Assembly (NCBI GenBank): GCA_937952995.1
Contig: CALFYB010000306.1
Location: forward strand, 1-21,983
Reading direction: 5' to 3'
Source: an uncultured Caulobacteraceae bacterium
GTDB lineage: Bacteria; Pseudomonadota; Alphaproteobacteria; Caulobacterales; Caulobacteraceae
DNA length: 21,983 nt
Position numbers and translations under genes: made by a program. The notes below the pieces were generated by a model, which had not been told where the DNA came from, did not search any database, and was given only the letters and a program-made list of their open reading frames with translations. Shown here in pieces: positions 15,532-21,983 of this stretch; position 1 is the stretch's first letter, and each line of letters begins with the position of its first letter.

Positions 15532-15939
15532 CTAGCCTGCGGCCTGGCCAAAGCGGCGAACCCCGGCAATGGGGGCGACCCATTCGGCGGCATGGTCAGC
15601 ATAGACCTCGACACCCGGTGTGACGGTGCTCAAATCATCCAAGGTCCCGGCCTTGACCATGACCACACCCGGCATCAGGTCGATCTTGGACAGGATTGGC
15701 GAGCCGCAGTTGGCGCAGAAGTGGCGATGGACGCCTTTGCCGCTGTCACCCTTGTCCTCAAAGACCTTGGTTTCGCCGTGCTGGACATAGTCCGCTTCCA
15801 TAACCACCATATTGGTCGAAAAGACGCTGCCGCTTTGGCGCTGGCAGTGGGTGCAGTGACAGACCGCCGTCACGGTCGGTTCCGCCTTCAACTCATAGCG
15901 CACCGCGCCGCACAGACATCCACCCTTACGTTCAGCCAT
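15532..15939 (-). CDS. GFA-domain (CENP-V/GFA) zinc protein
   Basis: The 135-residue product has the zinc-binding cysteine pattern of the glutathione-dependent formaldehyde-activating family: GGCLCGAV (C8, C10), VCHCTHCQRQSGS (C27, C29, C32) and HFCANCGSP (C75, C78). Members bind glutathione adducts or remain uncharacterised. It is cytosolic. The start at 15939 is chosen because GGGAGA precedes it and the domain begins at once. An in-frame extension to 16164 would run through the intergenic region into the divergent glutathione S-transferase and is not credible. Being divergent from that transferase suggests a shared link to glutathione chemistry (inference). It leads the run globin, phosphotransferase, GMC oxidoreductase. 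Confidence 0.88.
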   Translation of the reverse strand: MAERKGGCLCGAVRYELKAEPTVTAVCHCTHCQRQSGSVFSTNMVVMEADYVQHGETKVFEDKGDSGKGVHRHFCANCGSPILSKIDLMPGVVMVKAGTLDDLSTVTPGVEVYADHAAEWVAPIAGVRRFGQAAG

Positions 15940-16078
15940 CCTGATCTCTCCCAGATTCTGTTTTGCTCTTGAGCCAAACTTTAGGTCCGATTGGCACAAA
16001 GTCATAGAGGCTCGATCAATCTCTTGACGCGCCTTGCCCCAGACCCGACAAATCAGGGAACCATAAGAGGAAACGTCA

Positions 16079-16696
16079 ATGAAGCTGCATAGTTCCGTAG
16101 GTCCAAACCCGCATGTCGTGCGCATGTTCATGGCCGAAAAAGGCATGACCTTGCCGATTGTCACGGTCGACCTAATGGGCGGCGAGAACCGTCGCCCGCC
16201 CTACAATACTGAGGTCAATCCTGCGGGTCAGACGCCTGCGCTGGAACTGGACGATGGCAGCTTTGTCTGCGAAATCACCGCGATCTGCGAATATCTCGAG
16301 GAGGTTCAGCCCTCCCCCGCCTTGGTCGGCACGACCGCCGAGGAACGCGCCGAGACCCGCATGTGGACGCGCCGCATCGACCTCAACATCTGCGAGCCTA
16401 TGACCAACGCCTTCCGTGCGGCCGAGGGCCGTCCGATCTTTGAAAAGCGGATCATGCTGGTTGGCCCAAGCGGGGCCGAGGAACTCAAGGCCATCGCCAA
16501 GGACCGTATCCAATGGCTCGGCAACCAGATGGGCGACCGCCAGTTCATCTGCGGTGATCGCCTGACGCTGGCCGACATCCTGCTCTACGGCTTCTTGACC
16601 TTCGGTGCCGCCGTCGGCCAGCCGCTCGCGACCGAGCATCCATGGACCGCCGCCTGGATCAAGCGCATGGACGCGCGCCCAAGCGCCAAGGCCTAG
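16079..16696 (+). CDS. Glutathione S-transferase family protein
   Basis: The 205-residue product has a thioredoxin-like N-domain and an all-helical C-domain. The N-domain contains NPAGQTPALELDDG (47-60) with the cis-proline P53, then CEITAICEYLEE (64-75), the glutathione gamma-glutamyl site. The C-domain contains LADILLYGFLTFGAAVG, the usual N-cap motif region. AAGAGG precedes the ATG at 16079. It is divergent from the GFA protein (139-bp gap) and convergent with the PaaI-type thioesterase, with which it shares the stop tetranucleotide CTAG. It likely conjugates or isomerises an electrophilic intermediate; substrate unknown. Confidence 0.92.
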   Translation: MKLHSSVGPNPHVVRMFMAEKGMTLPIVTVDLMGGENRRPPYNTEVNPAGQTPALELDDGSFVCEITAICEYLEEVQPSPALVGTTAEERAETRMWTRRIDLNICEPMTNAFRAAEGRPIFEKRIMLVGPSGAEELKAIAKDRIQWLGNQMGDRQFICGDRLTLADILLYGFLTFGAAVGQPLATEHPWTAAWIKRMDARPSAKA

Positions 16697-17199
16697 TCTT
16701 CGGTTGAGGGTAAGGGGTTGGCGGCCTTGATCTTATCGATCACGCCCGACAGCCCCGCCCCACCGATCTCCTTACCCAGCTTAAAGACCCCGCTGGCCCG
16801 GCCACAGACCTCGCCATCTGCGGTGATCAGGCATTGGGCGAAAGCCATATTGCGGGTGATTTTCAGCACCTGCGCGGTGCCTTCAACCCAGCTGCCGAGC
16901 GGTGCCGGAGCCAAGAACTCTTGGCTGAGTTGAATGGTCGGCATGAACCTTCCCCGCATCTTGCTCTGATGGGCAATCGACATGGGCATCAGCATGTCAA
17001 TGAAGGTGGCCAGCATGCCGCCGTGGCAGATCTGCATGGGGTTGCAGTGACGCATCTCGACCCGAAAGCCAAGCTTGAGAACCTCACCATGCGGGTTCAG
17101 CCATAGGGGCCCATTGGCACCGATAAAGCCAATCTCGATGGGGAAGGCGGCAAAGCCGACCGGCGCATTAATCTCTTCGATGGACAGATTCTGGGTCAT
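16693..17199 (-). CDS. PaaI-type hotdog thioesterase
   Basis: The 168-residue hotdog protein has the PaaI signature MQICHGGMLATFIDMLM (55-71), with H59-G60-G61 and the likely catalytic D68. PTIQLSQEFLAPAPLGSWVEGTAQVLK follows in the form usual for the second half of the fold (quoted part split: PTIQLSQEFLAPAP then LGSWVEGTAQ). It is cytosolic and would hydrolyse an acyl-CoA, often a phenylacetyl- or branched acyl-CoA in this family. The ATG at 17199 has no clear ribosome binding site, but lies 34 bp after the kinase-like gene, suggesting operon coupling. Last gene of the P450 operon. Its stop overlaps that of the convergent transferase gene. Confidence 0.85.
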   Translation of the reverse strand: MTQNLSIEEINAPVGFAAFPIEIGFIGANGPLWLNPHGEVLKLGFRVEMRHCNPMQICHGGMLATFIDMLMPMSIAHQSKMRGRFMPTIQLSQEFLAPAPLGSWVEGTAQVLKITRNMAFAQCLITADGEVCGRASGVFKLGKEIGGAGLSGVIDKIKAANPLPSTED

Positions 17200-17233
17200 G
17201 GGGGCAGCGCTATCAGCACTGCCCTTGCGGCGC

Positions 17234-18325
17234 CTAGTCCAAAAGTTTCATGGCACCGAGGTCGAGCACCTGGGCGGCACCGCTTTCCAGCATGGAAAAG
17301 AACATATCGTCGCCCCGCTCGGTGCGTCCGACGATCATCGAGGCGGAATAGGCCATGTTGAACAGCGAGAAACTGTAATGGGCATAGTCGTGCATCAGCT
17401 TTTCAAACGGATAGTCCCGCACCCCCAAGGCGGTCAGTCGCGCGTGATAGGCCTTGAGCAACTCATGCTCATTGGCCTTGCGATCCTGAGGCGATAGGGC
17501 CCCGGCCAAGAAATAGGACACATCGGCCATACAGCAGCCATAGCCGATGGACTGCCAGTCGACGATGGCAATGGGATAGCCGCCCTCGGGCGTGCCATAC
17601 ATCATATTGTCCGGCCGAAAGTCGTTATGGGTCAAACAGCGCGGACCCTCATAGCCGAACTTGAACCGGTCGAAATTGGTGGTCAGTTTTTCACCGATCC
17701 TCACACATTCCGGCGAGATCCGGTTGCCATAGCGCTCCCGAAAGCCGAGCCACAGGGTGCGCATCAGATCCGCCCCCGCACTTGCCGGTCCTGCCGCCGA
17801 GCCAAAAATCCACGGCACCTGATCCCATTGGTCCTGCCCCCAGTGCGACGCGGCGAGATGGGCAGCCTGATCAACCGACAGGGCGGCCTGGTCCAAGGTC
17901 ACCCCGGCAACCTGATCGCCTTGAACAGCAGGCGCGAGATCCTCCATGAGCAGAACGAAATCGCAGGTCTCTTCGTCGACATCCGTGAACAGCACCTTGG
18001 GAGTGGTCACCAGAGCCGTCGCGGCCAGTTGGCGATAGAAGTTCACCTCGCGCACATAGTTGCCGAAATTCACACCCGTCGCGCGGCTTTCAGGGTCTTG
18101 CGACGGGAACTTGCCGACCACCGTCTTGGGCGCACCGTTGGCGTCGCCGTCAAAATCGAGCGTGAAACGCACGCTTTCACCGACCTGCCCGGTGCCAAAC
18201 TTCTTAGCGGTGAAAGAGGACACCTTGGCCTCGATGCCAGCCTTGCCCAAGGCAGCGGTTAGCCAATCGGTCGTGATCTCAGCGGCCGGAAGGATGGGGG
18301 TCGTGTTGGCCTGACGTGTGGGCAT
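17234..18325 (-). CDS. APH/CHK-like (ecdysteroid-kinase-type) phosphotransferase
   Basis: The product is 363 residues from the ATG at 18325. The kinase-fold elements are visible: VVGKFP with K72, a REVNFY helix glutamate (E93), CLTHNDFRPDNMMYG (230-244) with catalytic D235, and AIVDWQ with D256. It is a different branch from the phosphotransferase at 13968 and closest in feel to CHK/EcKinase-type proteins found beside P450s and acyl-CoA genes in actinobacteria and sphingomonads. The substrate is probably a hydroxylated small molecule (inference). A GTG at 18358 gives an 11-residue longer form; neither start has a strong ribosome binding site, so the start is uncertain. It lies between the rubredoxin and the PaaI-type thioesterase. 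Confidence 0.85.
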   Translation of the reverse strand: MPTRQANTTPILPAAEITTDWLTAALGKAGIEAKVSSFTAKKFGTGQVGESVRFTLDFDGDANGAPKTVVGKFPSQDPESRATGVNFGNYVREVNFYRQLAATALVTTPKVLFTDVDEETCDFVLLMEDLAPAVQGDQVAGVTLDQAALSVDQAAHLAASHWGQDQWDQVPWIFGSAAGPASAGADLMRTLWLGFRERYGNRISPECVRIGEKLTTNFDRFKFGYEGPRCLTHNDFRPDNMMYGTPEGGYPIAIVDWQSIGYGCCMADVSYFLAGALSPQDRKANEHELLKAYHARLTALGVRDYPFEKLMHDYAHYSFSLFNMAYSASMIVGRTERGDDMFFSMLESGAAQVLDLGAMKLLD

Positions 18326-18406
18326 GGATAGTGCGGGGCTCCCTCGTTTTTCGGTCACGGATTTTCGTCCGCGTTAGCCCCTATCATGCACCCTATTGGA
18401 TCCGGT

Positions 18407-18586
18407 CTAAAGCTGGATCATGTCAAAATCAGATTTTGGCGTGCCACAAAGAGGACAGACCCAGTCCGCAGGAATATCCGCCCACCGGGTCCCGGCCGCC
18501 AGCCCCTCTGAGGGATCGCCGAACTCTTCTTCGTAGAGGTAGCCGCAGGTGCGGCACTGCCAGACCTTCCATGGCTCCAGCGTCAT
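18407..18586 (-). CDS. Rubredoxin
   Basis: The small protein is 59 residues. It carries both iron-binding knuckles: QCRTCGYLYEE (C11, C14) and DWVCPLCGTPKSDF (C44, C47), plus the usual GDPSEG and GTRWADIPADW segments. One Fe(Cys)4 centre makes it a one-electron carrier. It starts eight bases after the P450 stop, with GAGGGCGG as a ribosome binding site, so it is transcribed and probably translated with the P450 and may be its electron donor. That would be unusual because bacterial P450s of this group normally use 2Fe-2S ferredoxins; no reductase is encoded nearby. The gene is easy to miss because it is short and a longer frame crosses it. Confidence 0.93.
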   Translation of the reverse strand: MTLEPWKVWQCRTCGYLYEEEFGDPSEGLAAGTRWADIPADWVCPLCGTPKSDFDMIQL

Positions 18587-18594
18587 GACCGCCC

Positions 18595-19869
18595 TCAGCT
18601 GGCTTTAAAGCGGATAGGCACGGCCTTGGGACCGCAGACGAAATTAGCCACCATCCGGCGCGGCTCGCCGTCCATCTCAACGCTATCGACCCGGGCAAAG
18701 ATCTCTTCCCAGAGGATACGCATCTCCATCCGCGCCAGATGCTGGCCAAGACAGACATGGGCCCCATAGCCAAAGGCAACATGCTTGTTGGGCGTGCGGT
18801 CAACCTTGAAGCTGAAGGGGTCCTCGAACACCGCCTCATCGCGATTGCCCGACGGATAGGCGAGGAACATCCAATCGCCCTTGGCGATCTTCTGGCCAGC
18901 CAACTCGGCATCATCCGTCGCCGTGCGCATGAAGTGCTTGACCGGCGTGACCCAGCGGATCGACTCTTCGACCAGCCCATTGATCAGCGCCGGATTAGCC
19001 TTCACCTTGGCCCACTGATCTGGGTTCTCGGCCAAGGCCCACATGGCCCCCGCCGTGGTTGATGAGGTGGTGTCATGGCCCGCTGTCGCCGCGATGATGT
19101 AGTAACTCATGGCCTCTAGGTGCCCCATCGGCTGTCCATTGACCTGACCGTTGGCGATAACGCTGGCCAGATCTTGCCGGGGATTGGCGCGCCGATCTTC
19201 GGTGATGGCCATGAAATAGGTCATGAAGTCCATGACCACCGACTGGATGGTGTCGACGCCGGTTCCGGTGTCACCAATGACCGAACCTGTGCGGTTGAGT
19301 TCGGGATCGGCGCTGCCGAACAGCTCTTGGGTCAGCTTGAGCATGCGCGGCTCGTCCGTCTCCGGCACGCCAATCACCTCCATGATCACGTGCAGCGGAT
19401 AGAGAAACGCCACGTCGCGGGCAAAATCGCACTGACCGCCCTTGGCCAACATGCCGTCAACAAAGCCCTTGGCGATCTCGCGGATACGCGCTTCGAGCAC
19501 CCGCAGGTTCTGAGGCAGGAACGAGCCCTGCGTCACCCGCCGATAGGCCATGTGGTCGGGATTATCCATCTGGACCAAGGACCGCACCAGATGGGGCGAG
19601 CCGCCCATCATCTCGCGCACCTTCTTGTCCGCCGCGATGGTCGTTATGACCGAGGACCGGTCGCCATTGTGGAACAGGTCGTTCTGGCGCTCGACCTCGA
19701 GAATGTCGGCGTGACGTGTCACCACCCAGAACGGGTCGAAGCCATCTGGCTGGGCCACGGCCAAGGGGGCCTCCCGGCGAAGTTGGGCAAAGGCCTGATC
19801 AACGCGGTCGCCGTTCGCATAGGCGAAGGGATCGACAATGGTATTGGCCAACTCGGTCGAAATGGTCAC
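18595..19869 (-). CDS. Cytochrome P450 (CYP108/P450terp-like)
   Basis: The 424-residue soluble P450 has the I-helix AGHDTT (263-268), ExxR at E302-R305, the PVKHFMRTAT segment, and the heme loop FGYGAHVCLGQHLAR with ligand C373. The GNRDEAVFEDP and VCGPKAVPIRF segments resemble P450terp (CYP108) and related sphingomonad enzymes, so a hydroxylation of a terpenoid, alkyl-aromatic or steroid substrate is plausible. It begins with GTG at 19869 behind a strong GGAGGA site. It heads an operon with rubredoxin, an APH/CHK-like kinase and a PaaI-type thioesterase. A palindrome about 90 bp upstream may control it. The family assignment is by eye. Confidence 0.93.
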   Translation of the reverse strand: MTISTELANTIVDPFAYANGDRVDQAFAQLRREAPLAVAQPDGFDPFWVVTRHADILEVERQNDLFHNGDRSSVITTIAADKKVREMMGGSPHLVRSLVQMDNPDHMAYRRVTQGSFLPQNLRVLEARIREIAKGFVDGMLAKGGQCDFARDVAFLYPLHVIMEVIGVPETDEPRMLKLTQELFGSADPELNRTGSVIGDTGTGVDTIQSVVMDFMTYFMAITEDRRANPRQDLASVIANGQVNGQPMGHLEAMSYYIIAATAGHDTTSSTTAGAMWALAENPDQWAKVKANPALINGLVEESIRWVTPVKHFMRTATDDAELAGQKIAKGDWMFLAYPSGNRDEAVFEDPFSFKVDRTPNKHVAFGYGAHVCLGQHLARMEMRILWEEIFARVDSVEMDGEPRRMVANFVCGPKAVPIRFKAS

Positions 19870-19955
19870 GGCGACAGTCCTCCAACACGCCTATGGTTCT
19901 GATCCGGCCCGCTTGCGGTAAACGGCTAGGATCGAGGGGCGGCGTTTCTATTGGA

Positions 19956-19972
19956 TAGTTGTCTAACAAGTA
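19956..19972. promoter_or_regulatory. Operator-like palindrome upstream of the P450 operon
   Basis: TAGTTGTCTAACAAGTA has six of seven pairs matching around a CTA centre, with core TTGT-CTA-ACAA at 19959-19969. A wider dyad, TTGTCT ... AGACAA (19959-19964 and 19981-19986), overlaps it. It lies between the P450 start and the divergent small ORF, where a TetR-type site would be expected. No complete regulator gene is present. Confidence 0.45.
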
Positions 19973-19987
19973 AATTATCGAGACAAG

Positions 19988-20125
19988 ATGACAAAAGGTA
20001 CCGCCCTGATGATCGGCGCGCAGCTGTTTGGCCTCAGCCTGCACCTGCTGGTCGATCCAGCCCTCGACCTAAACCTTGCACGAGCGACCTACGTCGAGGC
20101 GGTGAGGCGCAGTTTTCAGGCCTAA
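19988..20125 (+). pseudogene. Small ORF, possible C-terminal remnant of a TetR-family regulator
   Basis: A 45-codon frame begins MTKGTALMIGAQLFGLSLHL and ends in TAA four bases before the peptidase stop on the other strand. Its codon third positions are mostly G or C, as in the real genes here. The pattern of a hydrophobic helix, LLVDPALDL, then a helix ending YVEAVRRSF resembles the last two helices of TetR-type ligand domains. The frame is closed by TAA at 19964-19966, and no DNA-binding domain precedes it. It could be a decayed regulator of the divergent P450 operon, a genuine small protein, or chance. Confidence 0.3.
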
Positions 20126-20129
20126 GCGC

Positions 20130-21983
20130 CTAGTTTGGCGGATTACACCGCTCCAAAAAGGCCGTTGAGGCGGTCAGCATCTCCAGCCGGGTTTCGCCGG
20201 TGGAAAGCCAGTGGTCCTCGCCCTTGAGGGTGACCATCTCGACCGGCTTCCCCGCCCTTTTGAGGGCCGCTTCCATCCGTTTGCTCTGATCAATCGGCAC
20301 GACCGTGTCATCGACGCCGTGAATGAGCAGGATGGGCGCGGAGGCCTTCGCGGCTTGAAGCTCAGGCGAAATGGCAGCTAAAGCAGGGTCCCTGTCGTTT
20401 TTGACCCCCAGATATTCGTGCCAGTAGCGCGAGGACGAACTTCTAGAGCCATACATGTAGGCGGAGTGAAGCAGCTGCTCGCTCATATTGGATGGACCCG
20501 CCAGCGAAACGGCGCATCGATAGATGCCGCTCTGCAAGGTAACGCCGGCCAAGGCCGCATAGCCGCCATAGGACCCGCCGACTATGGCGACACGCTTAGG
20601 GTCGACCAATCCCTTCTTGACGAGATCGGCAATGCCGTCAGACAAATCAGTCTGCATCTTGCGACCATATTCGCCATAACCTGCCCTCAAATGCTCAAGA
20701 CCAAATCCGTCTGACCCTCGAAACTGCGGCTGCAGGACCGCGTAGCCGCGCGACGCATAGGCCTGCGACCACCAGTCAAAGCCAATGGCGTCTCTGGAGA
20801 ACGGCCCGCCGTGCGGCAACACAATTAAAGGAAGGTCTTTTGCCAGCCTACCGCTCGGCAGGGTTACATAGGCGGGAATATCCCGACCATCTGCGGCGGC
20901 ATAGTGGATATATTGACGTTCCCCGATCTGTTTTGGACCGACATTTCGATAGACGTCACCGAACCATTTCGCTCCCCCCGTGGCTCTATCCACGATGTAA
21001 TAGCCAAAACCGAAATCCTTTCCGGTCACCAAAACGACAAGCCTGGTCCGGTCATGGGACAGTGAAATCAGTTCGACATGGGCACCGACAAAGGCCCTCA
21101 AAACGGCCCGCCAAAGGACCTGGTCGGCCGGGGCGTCAAATTGGTAGTCCAGATCATCGCCATCCATCTTGCTGGACCCAATGACCACTTGGGTGCCTTC
21201 CTCATGGATGATGTGCCGCTGCCGAAGGTCGGTCCGTTCCTCGCCCCATTGACCGGTCTGAACCTCAACGGGATGGACGGCGTCGTCTTCACTGTCGGGG
21301 ACCGCGACGAAGACTGTCTTTTCATCCGGAGACACACCGGCAAAACGAGGGCGGTTAACGAGGTCGGTTCCAGACTGGACCAGTTTCAACTCACCTTTGC
21401 TGGGCCCTGCATAGACTTTCCATCGACCATCCTTGTTGAAGTAGCGAACCTCTCCGAGCACCGCACCACTGGGTCCGACTGCCCAGTCTATGGTGTCGCG
21501 TGCGCCTTCGGCCTGCAGTCTCTCGAGACCTGAGGCCGTGTGTTGAACAAGCGAAACAACGCCGTGGTCTGACGGAAATGTAAAGCCAGACAACACGAGC
21601 GACGTCTCATTGTCCTTGTTCACTGCCCGCACTGGATTGGCTGAGAGGATGTTCAAGGACCGTTCGAGCCCAGTCAGAAGGCGCGTTGAACTGTGCGTTT
21701 TGAAGTTGAACTCCATGCCGAGAAAATTCTCGCGCGGCCCACCGGTGATATCGATGATTTTTCCGGTTGTGGAATAGACCAGAACCAACCGGTCATCATC
21801 GACCCAAAAGACCTGACGGATCTTTGCTTTCGGAAGCGGGAGATTAGCGGTGAGTTTCAAGCTTTGGGCGTCAAACACCCGCACCGCAGCGCTGTCATCG
21901 TCACGCACGATCACAGCGAAGGCTTTGCCACTCGGTGTCATGCTCAATAGATCAACAAGCGGCAAGCGACCATAGGCCGACAG
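20130..21983 (-). CDS. S9 family serine peptidase (prolyl oligopeptidase / acylaminoacyl-peptidase-like), 5' end outside the window
   Basis: The frame is open to the window edge, giving 617 visible residues that begin LSAYGRLPLVDLLSMTPSGK. The real start, and probably a signal peptide, lies beyond 21983; an apparent TTG start at 21965 is internal. The first 350 or so residues form a beta-propeller-like region. The C-terminal alpha/beta hydrolase carries LPHGGPFSRD, the nucleophile motif GGSYGGYAAL (serine near residue 471), the acid in HGVDDTVVP (near 558) and the histidine in KGEDHWLS (near 591). It should cleave short peptides, possibly in the periplasm. It is not obviously linked to the P450 operon. 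Confidence 0.9.
   Translation of the reverse strand: MSAYGRLPLVDLLSMTPSGKAFAVIVRDDDSAAVRVFDAQSLKLTANLPLPKAKIRQVFWVDDDRLVLVYSTTGKIIDITGGPRENFLGMEFNFKTHSSTRLLTGLERSLNILSANPVRAVNKDNETSLVLSGFTFPSDHGVVSLVQHTASGLERLQAEGARDTIDWAVGPSGAVLGEVRYFNKDGRWKVYAGPSKGELKLVQSGTDLVNRPRFAGVSPDEKTVFVAVPDSEDDAVHPVEVQTGQWGEERTDLRQRHIIHEEGTQVVIGSSKMDGDDLDYQFDAPADQVLWRAVLRAFVGAHVELISLSHDRTRLVVLVTGKDFGFGYYIVDRATGGAKWFGDVYRNVGPKQIGERQYIHYAAADGRDIPAYVTLPSGRLAKDLPLIVLPHGGPFSRDAIGFDWWSQAYASRGYAVLQPQFRGSDGFGLEHLRAGYGEYGRKMQTDLSDGIADLVKKGLVDPKRVAIVGGSYGGYAALAGVTLQSGIYRCAVSLAGPSNMSEQLLHSAYMYGSRSSSSRYWHEYLGVKNDRDPALAAISPELQAAKASAPILLIHGVDDTVVPIDQSKRMEAALKRAGKPVEMVTLKGEDHWLSTGETRLEMLTASTAFLERCNPPN

Noticed and set aside
15527..15583. 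19-residue N-terminal extension of the globin-like protein
   Set aside because: It lies inside the GFA coding region in another frame; the ATG at 15526 has GGGGTG and starts the conserved domain.
15940..16164. N-terminal extension of the GFA protein
   Set aside because: It runs through the divergent promoter region into the transferase gene; the conserved domain begins at 15939 with its own ribosome binding site.
18429..18980. 183-codon minus-strand frame
   Set aside because: Its translation is Arg/Ser-rich, has no family character, and overlaps the genuine P450 and rubredoxin frames.
19120..19902. 260-codon plus-strand frame opposite the P450
   Set aside because: His/Gly-rich shadow with no domain; the P450 reading is unambiguous.

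Overview
The window looks like a piece of chromosome from an alphaproteobacterium, most likely of the Caulobacterales/Sphingomonadales type. The evidence is moderate GC outside one AT-rich patch, tightly packed catabolic oxidoreductase genes, C/G-rich palindromic intergenic repeats (positions 15-115, 8433-8563, 8627-8757, 8775-8856), and gene families typical of these groups: P450, GMC oxidoreductase, aminoglycoside-phosphotransferase-like (APH-like) proteins, GFA protein and S9 peptidase. The genus is inference. I see no rRNA, tRNA, CRISPR array, transposase, phage gene or integrase.

Layout. 1-121: inverted pair of palindromic repeats. 122-1627 (-): Baeyer-Villiger-type flavin monooxygenase, divergent from 1894-2928 (+), a COG3618-type amidohydrolase/lactonase. 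3052-4353 (+): ammonium channel Amt, convergent through a 10-bp-stem hairpin with 4373-5575 (-), an ACMSD-like amidohydrolase that follows 5673-6755 (-), an old yellow enzyme-like flavin oxidoreductase. An 18-bp palindromic operator-like site (6785-6802) lies just upstream of the latter. 6876-7310 (+) is a hotdog thioesterase and 7355-8371 (+) a Tas-like aldo/keto reductase. 8372-8873 is a 502-bp non-coding stretch filled with palindromic repeats. 8874-9836 (-) is a zinc-less quinone oxidoreductase-like protein, downstream of 9920-12055 (-), a hybrid sensor kinase whose membrane half and promoter region are AT-rich.

The right half holds two compact minus-strand gene sets. The first is GFA-domain protein (15532-15939), globin-like protein (15098-15526), APH-like phosphotransferase (13968-15017) and GMC oxidoreductase (12356-13957). 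The second is a CYP108/P450terp-like P450 (18595-19869), a 59-residue rubredoxin (18407-18586), a second APH/CHK-like kinase (17234-18325) and a PaaI-type thioesterase (16693-17199). A glutathione S-transferase (16079-16696, +) lies between them and shares a CTAG stop with the thioesterase. At the right edge is an S9 serine peptidase cut by the window end (20130-21983, -). Next to it is a small ORF that may be the C-terminal remnant of a TetR-type regulator.

Taken together this reads as an accessory catabolic region for hydrophobic or cyclic compounds (terpenoid, steroid or aromatic). P450, monooxygenase and GMC enzymes would oxidise the substrate, lactonase/amidohydrolases would open rings or decarboxylate, and thioesterases and APH-like kinases would act on CoA or hydroxylated intermediates. 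The substrate cannot be read from the sequence. The feature I consider most worth following is the P450-rubredoxin-kinase-thioesterase operon with its palindromic site and possible decayed regulator.
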